A stretch of DNA of 64,000 bases from an uncultured Aquimarina sp. GTDB lineage: Bacteria > Bacteroidota > Bacteroidia > Flavobacteriales > Flavobacteriaceae. The DNA lies in contig CANLYR010000010.1 in the NCBI GenBank assembly GCA_947495425.1, positions 62,001 to 126,000 on the forward strand, read 5' to 3'. Positions 45,620-54,806 of this stretch are shown piece by piece. Positions within the stretch are counted from its first letter, which is position 1. Every line of letters begins with the position of its first letter. A program made the translations under genes and the position numbers. The notes beneath the pieces were generated by a model. The model made no database searches. It saw only the letters and a list, made by a program, of their open reading frames with translations, and was not told the origin of the DNA.

Positions 45620-46750
45620 ATGGGAATAAAAATTTCAACAGTAAAAAAGCAATCTAAAAAGGAAACTTCTTTTGATGTTTCTGAGATATTAACCAAAGAA
45701 ATAACGGTATTCGGTAAAGCTTTTAATGCTAAGAAGAAGGAACAATGGTATGCAGAACTTAATGTACTATTAAAATCTGGTATTGATCTGAGAAGTGCCT
45801 TAGAACTTTTATCTGAAACTCAAAAAAAAGATAAAGACCAAAAGTTAATGACTTCTATGCTTACCCAATTGGTCGAGGGTAGTTCTTTTTCTGAAATTCT
45901 GAAGCAGAATAAAAATTTTACAGATTATGAGTATTATGCTGTAAGAATAGGAGAACAAACTGGGCAATTGGCACAGATCACCTTAGAGCTTAGCGAATTC
46001 TATAAGCGTAAAAATGAGTTGCGAAGAGAAATTATAGCATCACTCACATATCCCATAATTGTGATGTGTACTGCACTTATTGTGATTGTTTTTATGCTAC
46101 GCTATGTGGTGCCTATGTTTGTTGATGTTTTTAGGCAAAATAAGGTAGAACTTCCTGGGATTACTAAAGGGATTATTGGCTTTTCTGATTTTATAAGTAA
46201 TCATGGGTTTTTAGTACTAATACTCTTAGCGATAAGTATTGGAGTACTTATTTTTGTATCTAAGAAATTATGGTATCGTAAAATTTTAGGTACTTTGCAG
46301 CTCAAACTTCCTATCCTTGGAGCCTATTTTAGAAAAATATATATGGCACAATTTACCCAGGCAATTTCGTTACTGACATCTGCCAAAGTCCCAATGGTTG
46401 ATAGTATTGATTTGGTAAAAAATATGATTGATTTCTACCCTCTACAAGAAGGACTTCGCAAAGCAAAATACGGTATTTTATCTGGAGGTACATTAAGCAC
46501 TTCTTTTAGTGAAAGCCCTATTTTTGATAAAAAAATGATTGCCATGGTTCGCGTAGCAGAAGAAACCAATCAAACAGAGTTTATCTTTCAAAAATTAAAT
46601 GAGCAATATAACCAGCAAGTTAGACATCAATCCCAGATCATCTCCAACGTGCTTAATCCCTTACTTACGATAGGTGTTGGGATTATCGTAGGTGTAATTC
46701 TTATTGCGATGTATTTACCCATGTTTAGATTGAGTAGTGTGATTGGATAG
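45620..46750 (+). CDS. gspF: GspF/PilC inner-membrane platform protein
   Basis: A 376-residue polytopic protein with two T2SSF domains (about 45-165 and 245-365). Motifs are WYAELNVLLKSGIDLRSAL, YYAVRIGEQTGQLAQI, ASLTYPIIVMCTALIVIVFM, FTQAISLLTSAKVPMVDSI and the C-terminal NPLLTIGVGIIVGVILIAM. It is the platform on which GspE acts to build the pseudopilus. It is the last gene of the operon; about 90 bases downstream is a terminator. Confidence 0.93.
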   Translation: MGIKISTVKKQSKKETSFDVSEILTKEITVFGKAFNAKKKEQWYAELNVLLKSGIDLRSALELLSETQKKDKDQKLMTSMLTQLVEGSSFSEILKQNKNFTDYEYYAVRIGEQTGQLAQITLELSEFYKRKNELRREIIASLTYPIIVMCTALIVIVFMLRYVVPMFVDVFRQNKVELPGITKGIIGFSDFISNHGFLVLILLAISIGVLIFVSKKLWYRKILGTLQLKLPILGAYFRKIYMAQFTQAISLLTSAKVPMVDSIDLVKNMIDFYPLQEGLRKAKYGILSGGTLSTSFSESPIFDKKMIAMVRVAEETNQTEFIFQKLNEQYNQQVRHQSQIISNVLNPLLTIGVGIIVGVILIAMYLPMFRLSSVIG

Positions 46751-46764
46751 TACATAGAAATAAC

Positions 46765-46794
46765 TTGAAATTAGTGGTTAAAAAACTATATTTG
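46765..46794 (+). promoter_or_regulatory. consensus promoter downstream of gspF
   Basis: TTG (46765-46767), a 19-base spacer and TATATTTG (46787-46794) fit the flavobacterial consensus in full. No gene follows on this strand before the terminator at 46843, so it would drive a short transcript. Confidence 0.5.
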
Positions 46795-46799
46795 CGACT

Positions 46800-46871
46800 T
46801 CGTTATAATTGCATTAATCATAACGAGACGTAAACATTTTTAAACGGAGAGGGATTCTTTCTCCGTTTTTT
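46800..46871 (+). ncRNA. candidate small RNA of about 70 nt
   Basis: Predicted from a consensus promoter and an intrinsic terminator only 50 bases apart. The 5' part contains the inverted repeat CGTTAT / ATAACG, so the RNA would have two hairpins. There is no open frame. No known RNA family is recognised. It could instead be a gspF 3'-UTR with a chance promoter match. Confidence 0.35.
46843..46871 (+). terminator. terminator of the secretion operon / small RNA
   Basis: AACGGAGA / TCTCCGTT with a 9-base loop, then TTTT. Confidence 0.8.
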
Positions 46872-46889
46872 GTTGTAAACAAATGTAGT

Positions 46890-47981
46890 TTATCTAATGA
46901 TATATAGTAATCTACCATCCATGTGATCGGCCGTACGGCCATACGCGATCAGAGAAGCTCCTATAGTCCATCGATTAGTAAGGCGATACCAAAATGAATA
47001 GCGTTGATACAACCAATTACCCTGTATGTTTTTGGGTCTGGTGACATAGGCTCCAAATTGCTGTAGAAAATAAAAATTACCTATAGAGAAATGATGACCT
47101 GCAGTGATCGCAGAAGAAAAAGATGAGTCGCTAAACCCTTCTACCTGTGCAATTTTTTGATCAGACCAGTCGTACCAGAATTCTGTACCCAGATTGAATC
47201 CATTAATAGCCGAGAGCGGTTTTAAGGCCCCAGCAGTTATACCAATCAACGGATGATTAGTAGACTCAGCTTCGCGATCGGCAGACCTAAGACTCGCAAA
47301 ACTACCAAAATAATAACTCCAATCGCGGCTATATTCCTTTAGTTCATTAGGTTTTTGGGTAAGCTTTGTGTAATCGATAACCCTATCAATACCGACCGAT
47401 AGTGTAGGGAAGTTCATTCCTTTATTAGGCTGCTTTTGTCCCCCGTTAGAGATGTGATTATAGTTGGCTGCTATATTGATGGCATATTTATCGTTGATAT
47501 GATAGTTGAGGTTTAGCGATAATGCAAGATAAAAACTCAAAGGAGTACTAAAAAGTACATTGTCGGGATTTGATTCTTCGTCAAAAATAGTATCCAGATA
47601 TGTGGCGCCAATCGATCCTCTTAGTGAAAATTTAAAAGGGCCACGATATGTAAAATAGGGTTCTACAAAATAAATGAGGTTATAAGAACTTCCCAGTACA
47701 TCAGGGTTGGCATAATTAAAATAGGTAAAAGCAAAGCCGGTTCTACCATAACAAAAGCAAGTTTTCCATGCTTTGTCACTGGTACGCAGCTTACTCATTT
47801 CTAATTGAAAACCGTAAGGATTCGTTTGAGAAATAGGTTTTAGATCAGTAGTGTGTGCGATAATAGCACCATAATGAGATTTGAGACCATAAAATTTTGA
47901 GTCTATTTGAGCATACAATACAGAATGATATATGAAGCATAGTAATAAAATTCCTTTGATCTTGTTCATTAGGCTATTCAT
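46890..47981 (-). CDS. acyloxyacyl hydrolase (PagL-like lipid A deacylase)
   Basis: A 363-residue outer-membrane beta-barrel with signal peptide (cleaved near LYAQ|IDS). In the middle, ANYNHISNGGQKQPNKGMNFP (read as two parts, about 188-208) carries the His-Ser pair of the PF09411 catalytic site. Alternating hydrophobic strands run through the rest. The family removes a 3-O-acyl chain of lipid A at the outer membrane. The protein is about twice the size of PagL of Proteobacteria, as usual in Bacteroidota. The ATG five codons in (MNKIKG) is an alternative start. Confidence 0.82.
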   Translation of the reverse strand: MNSLMNKIKGILLLCFIYHSVLYAQIDSKFYGLKSHYGAIIAHTTDLKPISQTNPYGFQLEMSKLRTSDKAWKTCFCYGRTGFAFTYFNYANPDVLGSSYNLIYFVEPYFTYRGPFKFSLRGSIGATYLDTIFDEESNPDNVLFSTPLSFYLALSLNLNYHINDKYAINIAANYNHISNGGQKQPNKGMNFPTLSVGIDRVIDYTKLTQKPNELKEYSRDWSYYFGSFASLRSADREAESTNHPLIGITAGALKPLSAINGFNLGTEFWYDWSDQKIAQVEGFSDSSFSSAITAGHHFSIGNFYFLQQFGAYVTRPKNIQGNWLYQRYSFWYRLTNRWTIGASLIAYGRTADHMDGRLLYIIR

Positions 47982-48226
47982 CTTAGATAGTAGTAAGATA
48001 TTGAAAAATAAGTGAGCAAGAAATTTAAAATATGTTTTTGATGTTTTTTTAATAGCTGATTTCTTATTTCAAGTATTTTGAGTGATTATGGAACTCTAGA
48101 TGGGGTTGAAATGAATCCAAAGGCTACTCCGAGATAAAATGTATAGAATCGCATAGGTTTTTCGTAAATTTAAACCAAAGTGAACGTTGAAAATACTTAC
48201 AAGTAACACGTATTGTAAAAAAACAA
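47982..48226. other. 245-base divergent gap
   Basis: Upstream regions of the PagL-like and S51 peptidase genes. No clear consensus promoter or structure. Confidence 0.35.
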
Positions 48227-48850
48227 ATGAAATATTACCTGTCGTCATATAAGTTTGGAGATAAAACAAATACGTTAAAAAAATTGATTTCTAAAAATAA
48301 TAAACTAGGCCACATCCATAATGCTTGTGATTTTGTAGGGCGTAATCCTGAAATTGCAAATAGCATTCAACAAGAAGAAATTGATGTTCTTAATACCCTT
48401 GGGTTTGATGCCAAACCTCTTGATCTAAAAGACTATTTTGGTAAAAAAGAGGAATTGAAGACAAAATTGGATAGTCTGGGAGCATTATGGGTTAGTGGTG
48501 GTAATACTTTTGTATTGCGGCAAGCAATGCGGTTGAGTGGTTTTGATGAACTTTTTACCAATTTGATAAAGAGAGATGATTTTTTATATGGAGGATATAG
48601 TGCCGGAATATGTATTCTTTCAGAAACGTTAAAATCTATTGATGTTGTAGATGACGCTAAAAACTTTCCTTACTCACAAATTAAAGAAGGTATTTATGAA
48701 GGGCTAGGGGTGTTTAAGTATTCTTTTATGCCTCATTATGATTCTGATCATCCTGAATCCTCTTTGATCGACGTAGAGATTCTGCGCTGTATCAAAAATG
48801 ATTGGCCATATAAAACCTTAAAAGATGGCGAAGTAATTATAATTGAATAA
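48227..48850 (+). CDS. S51 family peptidase E-like protein
   Basis: A 207-residue class I amidotransferase-like fold. GALWVSGGNTFVLRQAM is the oxyanion part; GGYSAGICIL (about 126-135) holds the nucleophilic Ser in the peptidase E elbow; SFMPHYDSDHPESS supplies the His region. Peptidase E releases Asp from the N-terminus of dipeptides in the cytoplasm. The short form and lack of a signal peptide agree. Monocistronic. Confidence 0.85.
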   Translation: MKYYLSSYKFGDKTNTLKKLISKNNKLGHIHNACDFVGRNPEIANSIQQEEIDVLNTLGFDAKPLDLKDYFGKKEELKTKLDSLGALWVSGGNTFVLRQAMRLSGFDELFTNLIKRDDFLYGGYSAGICILSETLKSIDVVDDAKNFPYSQIKEGIYEGLGVFKYSFMPHYDSDHPESSLIDVEILRCIKNDWPYKTLKDGEVIIIE

Positions 48851-48853
48851 TTT

Positions 48854-49015
48854 AAAGACCTGAAGAATGTGGTTGACATTGCTCTAATATACTTCTGCTG
48901 TAGTCAATAACAATACATAATGACTTATTAAAAATATCCATAATACGCTATGTATGACCGACCAAATTGCAAAATGAAAGAACGTATATTATATAGACGT
49001 ATTTTCCAGGTCTTT
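48854..49015. repeat. 9-bp inverted repeats flanking a 144-base AT-rich segment
   Basis: AAAGACCTG (48854-48862) and CAGGTCTTT (49007-49015) are perfect inverted copies just after the peptidase gene and just before the GH16 gene end. They could be ends of a small non-autonomous element or long-range terminator arms. No target duplication is evident. Confidence 0.35.
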
Positions 49016-49022
49016 TGACTAT

Positions 49023-49874
49023 TTATCTTCTTTTTTTTCGACTAACTTTTACCCAATCTACAAGCATATATGTATTGCCCCCAGGACCCCAATTCCCTGA
49101 TGCACCTTCCATTTGTAGATTTAGAATTATATTCATGTTCTTATAGGAGAAATTATTACCTCTATGTTGGGCTTTCCATACGCCATCAATATAGTAATGG
49201 ATATCGACATGGTTGCCTTCTTTGGTAATCCATACCTTATAGGTATGCCATTTTGCTGGATTTGATACTGTTGTTAAGGTTTCTTCCCAACCCAAATCCC
49301 AGGTGTTTTGCCAACAAGTTCTAGATCCTTTATATTCCATGATGTCACTTTCGGCGTTCCATGGTCCATCATGAGTGATCCAAAATGCAGGCCATGTTCC
49401 ATAAGATGAAGGTGCCTTGATTCGAGCTTCGAGAGACCACTCAGGGTAGGTATCATTTATCTGCACTTTTTGCTTTGCATGAATAGCACCAGAATGATAG
49501 CGGATCGGTAACCATGGGTCATGACTACTATTACCTTCATTCCAATTAATTCTTGAAGCCTTAATTACCAAATATCCACGTCCGGTTTTATAGATATGAT
49601 TATGATCATCTTTACTACCATACATACGGGCAGAACCGTTATGATCACTACCCCATGGATATAGATAGTTCCAAGTAGTATTAAAAGTAGTGTATGATGT
49701 GCCGCTAAAATTATCGGTGAATACATTTTGCCACACACCGGGGTGGATAGTAGATTTAGAAATTGATTCTTCTTCAGAATTAGTCTCTATTTGTATTGAA
49801 GTTATTTCTTCTTGTTCGCATGATGACAAAAATATTGTGGTTATTACTAAAAGTAATTTTGCTGTTTTTTTCAT
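49023..49874 (-). CDS. glycoside hydrolase family 16 lipoprotein
   Basis: A 283-residue surface-type lipoprotein. The start is the ATG at 49874 (MKKTAKLLLV) because it gives a clean signal peptide with lipobox LSSC (Cys19); the frame is open 32 codons further upstream without such a signal. The beta-jelly-roll has ESDIMEYKG with the catalytic pair Glu175 and Glu180 (the usual EIDIxE becomes ESDIME), plus WPAFWI and WHTYKVWITKEG. It likely cleaves a beta-glucan or algal galactan; substrate not assignable. Confidence 0.88.
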   Translation of the reverse strand: MKKTAKLLLVITTIFLSSCEQEEITSIQIETNSEEESISKSTIHPGVWQNVFTDNFSGTSYTTFNTTWNYLYPWGSDHNGSARMYGSKDDHNHIYKTGRGYLVIKASRINWNEGNSSHDPWLPIRYHSGAIHAKQKVQINDTYPEWSLEARIKAPSSYGTWPAFWITHDGPWNAESDIMEYKGSRTCWQNTWDLGWEETLTTVSNPAKWHTYKVWITKEGNHVDIHYYIDGVWKAQHRGNNFSYKNMNIILNLQMEGASGNWGPGGNTYMLVDWVKVSRKKRR

Positions 49875-49899
49875 AATATAAAGCAGATTTATAGTGACG

Positions 49900-49981
49900 C
49901 TATCATACAAGGTGCCTGAAAATATGGGGATACTTTTCAGTACAATGTGATTAAAAAGGGCTCCAGACACCTTTATGATAG
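49900..49981. repeat. long inverted repeat upstream of the GH16 gene
   Basis: Arms of 18-19 bases: CTATCATACAAGGTGCCTG (49900-49918) and CAGACACCTTTATGATAG (49964-49981), pairing with one mismatch and one bulge around a 45-base loop. The proximal arm is 26 bases from the GH16 start, so it may act in its leader or end the upstream transcript. Confidence 0.6.
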
Positions 49982-50001
49982 TTTATAATCATAGTAGGAA
50001 C

Positions 50002-51642
50002 TTATTTTTTTATGAATCTTTTTTCAACTTTGTATGTTCCGTTTTTTATAAGAACGGTATAAATTCCCGATGGTAAATCAGCTATTGCAATGGTGCTTTG
50101 AATCCCTTTTTGTTTTGTTTCCTTAACTAATTTTCCTGAAAGGTTTCGTATTTGGATTTCACTGTACTTGGTATATACCATGCCTGTAATCTCGATATTG
50201 ATTTCATTGGTTGCAGGATTAGGGTATAATTTTGATTGCATGCGCGTATGTTTTGCATTAGAAGCCGTGGTATTTTCCATATTACAATCCAAATACTGAT
50301 CATCATATTGTCTTTCTTTTGTAATATCACTATTGTTTTTGGATATCCTACTACGCAAACTTTGCTGATATTGATTCCAAAGCGATTGTACGCCTTCGCC
50401 AAGTATATTTCTACAGGCTGAATCCCATGACCAAGTGCCGTATGTTCTGGCGGTATGGTTAAATTTTATAGCAAACTCAGGATCTTTATTATCTACAATC
50501 CAATTGATGAAGAATCCAGAGGTTGTATAACCACTAGTCCAACTTCCTCCTCGTCTGGGTGAGCGACTAGGGTGTCTACCTACAGAAATTCTTACATAAT
50601 CTGCCAATCCTTCAATAAAACCATAAAAATCAGTTCCTTGTTGGTATCCTCCCGCATTACGTGGACTCCATTGGTATGCATGGGTGCATTCATGAGATAA
50701 GATTCCTTCAATATCTTCTTTTACAGCTTGAAGGTTTCCCCCTTGGCTATTAAATATATTTTGAATATGGCGAACACTAATTTTTACACTTATTTCTGGA
50801 GGACTTCCCCATTTTGCAGCAACTCCATCCTCATCACGTAAATAGAGATTTAATTTTCTGAAGGTTAGTAGATTGTCTCGATCATTATAGTATATTTTTT
50901 TACAAACTTCTAAAATAAGTTGGTTGATAGTTTCTTTGGCATTTGGAAATGCATTCCAAAATATTCGGGAACCATTATGATATGATGCCTGATCTACTAA
51001 ATTTATTGTCGGATAAGGAAAATTATCCCAATCGCCCGTATTGTTTTGTTTTTCAATTTTGAAAGAGGATATTACATCATTAAAACCTTCATTTACAAAA
51101 CAGTCATCACTGCTTGAAAATGTTGTTGAACTCCCAGTAAAATTATCTCCTTTGTAAACAGTGATCTTATATCCAGAAGTGATTTGTAAAGAAGAAGCAT
51201 CATTAGTTCTTCCGCCTGCAGCCCTAATAGCAGCGCTGTTGAAACTGCCTACACCAAATTTCGCATTCCATCCTCGTCTTTCACAGTGCTGGTATAGGAT
51301 GGCAACGTTTTGTCTTTCTACCTTTATAGATGATATTACATCATTAAATCCCTCATCTACAAAGCAATCATCATTATTTGAAAACGTAGTAGAATTACCA
51401 GTAAAATTATCTCCGCTATAGACAGTTAATTGATATCCATCTGCTATTTTTAAAGAAGAAGCATCGTTAGAAATCCCGCCAGCCCTGTGTATTGCATTGC
51501 TATTGAAATTACCAATATCGAATTGTGCACTCCAGCCACCATAGTTGCAATGTTGATATACAGTTACTTGAGCAATCAAAGGGGAAGAGTAAATAAAAAG
51601 TAATATAGCACCAAATAGTGCACTAAGTTGACTAATTTTCAT
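50002..51642 (-). CDS. secreted crystallin/BSP-type metalloprotease with T9SS sorting domain
   Basis: A 546-residue secreted protein. Signal peptide to about 25 (LIAQ|VTV). Two beta/gamma-crystallin (peptidase inhibitor I36-like) domains at 26-110 and 114-199, each with HCxxxGWxAxF and SSLKIADGYQLTVY-type strands. A basic secretory protein (BSP) peptidase-like domain spans 208-435, with HECTH (317-321) as the zinc motif and EGLAD (344-348) as possible further ligand. A type A T9SS C-terminal domain (KLYPNPATNEINI ... GIYTVLI, 471-546) completes it. Exported by T9SS, probably surface-attached or released. Confidence 0.88.
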   Translation of the reverse strand: MKISQLSALFGAILLFIYSSPLIAQVTVYQHCNYGGWSAQFDIGNFNSNAIHRAGGISNDASSLKIADGYQLTVYSGDNFTGNSTTFSNNDDCFVDEGFNDVISSIKVERQNVAILYQHCERRGWNAKFGVGSFNSAAIRAAGGRTNDASSLQITSGYKITVYKGDNFTGSSTTFSSSDDCFVNEGFNDVISSFKIEKQNNTGDWDNFPYPTINLVDQASYHNGSRIFWNAFPNAKETINQLILEVCKKIYYNDRDNLLTFRKLNLYLRDEDGVAAKWGSPPEISVKISVRHIQNIFNSQGGNLQAVKEDIEGILSHECTHAYQWSPRNAGGYQQGTDFYGFIEGLADYVRISVGRHPSRSPRRGGSWTSGYTTSGFFINWIVDNKDPEFAIKFNHTARTYGTWSWDSACRNILGEGVQSLWNQYQQSLRSRISKNNSDITKERQYDDQYLDCNMENTTASNAKHTRMQSKLYPNPATNEINIEITGMVYTKYSEIQIRNLSGKLVKETKQKGIQSTIAIADLPSGIYTVLIKNGTYKVEKRFIKK

Positions 51643-53643
<2,001 letters not shown>

Positions 53644-53657
53644 TCATTTAGCTTTTA

Positions 53658-53703
53658 CCAAACAACAAAGCCGATGCATGTATACATCGGCTTTGTTGTT
53701 TGG
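53658..53703. terminator. long bidirectional terminator between guaB and the OmpH-like gene
   Basis: A 19-bp perfect stem CCAAACAACAAAGCCGATG pairing around an 8-base loop. It is placed between converging stop codons. Confidence 0.85.
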
Positions 53704-53715
53704 TACTATAATATT

Positions 53716-54231
53716 TTATTTACCTTCTTCGATCTTAATACCTAATTTAGTCATAACAGCTTTAGTGAGATCAAATTTTGGATCAATGTAGGCTAGACCA
53801 CTTGATGTGATTGTAAATACTTGTGTATAAGATTCAGACTTTGCGATCTCTTCTAATACCTTCCCAATTTTTTGATACAGAGGTTGTAGTAATTTATTTT
53901 GTTCTATCTGTACTAATTGTGAACCATTCTGACGAAATTTTGCAATATCATTCTCTAGGTTGATGATTTCTTCTTGTTTTGTTTTTTTTATCTCCTCGGT
54001 AAACGAATCTACTTTTTCCTGATATTCTTTTACCTTAGCTTGATAACCTTCTACTTTTACTTTTAGATCCGCCTCAAGTTTACTATTATAAGTTTTTAAA
54101 TCTTCCTGAACCTTAGCCAATTCGGGCATTTTTGATAAAATAAACTCGGTGTCAATTGTTCCGGTTTTAGATTGAGCGTTTAATTGAAAACTTACTACGA
54201 ATACTAAAATTGCTACTATTATTTTCTTCAT
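53716..54231 (-). CDS. OmpH/Skp family periplasmic chaperone
   Basis: A 171-residue protein with signal peptide (FQLNAQ|SKT). Mature start GTIDTEFILSKMPELAKVQ is the OmpH strand-helix. A long Lys/Glu coiled coil (about 40-110) forms the tentacles, and the C-terminal YIDPKFDLTKAVMTKLGI closes the base. Skp proteins hold unfolded outer-membrane proteins in the periplasm. Its nearness to the SurA-like operon fits a shared role. An exact TATATTTG box is 30 bases upstream. Confidence 0.9.
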   Translation of the reverse strand: MKKIIVAILVFVVSFQLNAQSKTGTIDTEFILSKMPELAKVQEDLKTYNSKLEADLKVKVEGYQAKVKEYQEKVDSFTEEIKKTKQEEIINLENDIAKFRQNGSQLVQIEQNKLLQPLYQKIGKVLEEIAKSESYTQVFTITSSGLAYIDPKFDLTKAVMTKLGIKIEEGK

Positions 54232-54260
54232 TATCTTTTTTTGTTTATTTTTTAATTTTG

Positions 54261-54268
54261 CAAATATA
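54261..54268 (-). promoter_or_regulatory. candidate -7 box for the OmpH-like gene (TATATTTG)
   Basis: Exact TANNTTTG match 30 bases before the start codon. TTG candidates lie 12 and 24 bases upstream, neither ideal. Confidence 0.45.
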
Positions 54269-54313
54269 GAAGGTCTAGAACAATATTTATACCAATACCT
54301 TTTTTTTTAAATA

Positions 54314-54553
54314 TTATTCTTCATAAAGTTGCCCTCGATGTGGTTTTAAAGCATCTCTAACAGACTTCATTTCTGAATCGATAACTACCATATAAGCTAT
54401 ACTATGCATATCGTTTATGTTTTGACATCCCGTAATGGTGATTGATAATTTTTCTAGCGAAATATATTCTTTGAGATGAATCTCATGATGCTGTGCGGTC
54501 TTGCTTGCTGATGGGCCTCTAAAATCCCAAATTAGTTTTAATTTTCTTTCCAT
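54314..54553 (-). CDS. small conserved hypothetical protein
   Basis: A 79-residue cytoplasmic protein: MERKLKLIWDFRGPSA, then AQHHEIHLKEY, and KSVRDALKPHRGQLYEE at the end. I recall similar short proteins across flavobacteria but know no function. The pattern of strand, helix, strand, helix suggests a small alpha/beta fold. It shares a strand with the OmpH-like gene downstream. Confidence 0.7.
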   Translation of the reverse strand: MERKLKLIWDFRGPSASKTAQHHEIHLKEYISLEKLSITITGCQNINDMHSIAYMVVIDSEMKSVRDALKPHRGQLYEE

Positions 54554-54746
54554 TTTGGTTGATGTGATCGCTCCTGATTCATAGTTAGATTATAAAGTCT
54601 GTTATTTTTTCGTTCAACATTTGATAGGGTATATGGTAGCCATACTTATTTGTTTGTTAGGTTTCAAAATCAAGACAATATACATAGATCATGAAAATTT
54701 AAAAAGCAAATACTATATATAGTAGTTGGTTCGTTAGAAAAGGAGC

Positions 54747-54776
54747 TTGTAAAACATCTTAATATTATTACTTTTG
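54747..54776 (+). promoter_or_regulatory. promoter of the SurA-like operon
   Basis: TTG (54747-54749), 19-base spacer, TACTTTTG (54769-54776): full match to the flavobacterial consensus, 30 bases before the first start codon. Confidence 0.6.
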
Positions 54777-54806
54777 TCTGGTTTAGAGACTTTATTATAA
54801 AAGGTT

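Noticed and set aside
35059..46750. Tad pilus or twitching type IV pilus
   Set aside because: No TadA/RcpA-type proteins and no PilT; the secretin, GspE with tetracysteine, GspC-like and GspK-like proteins fit a T2SS-like layout better, although certainty is limited.
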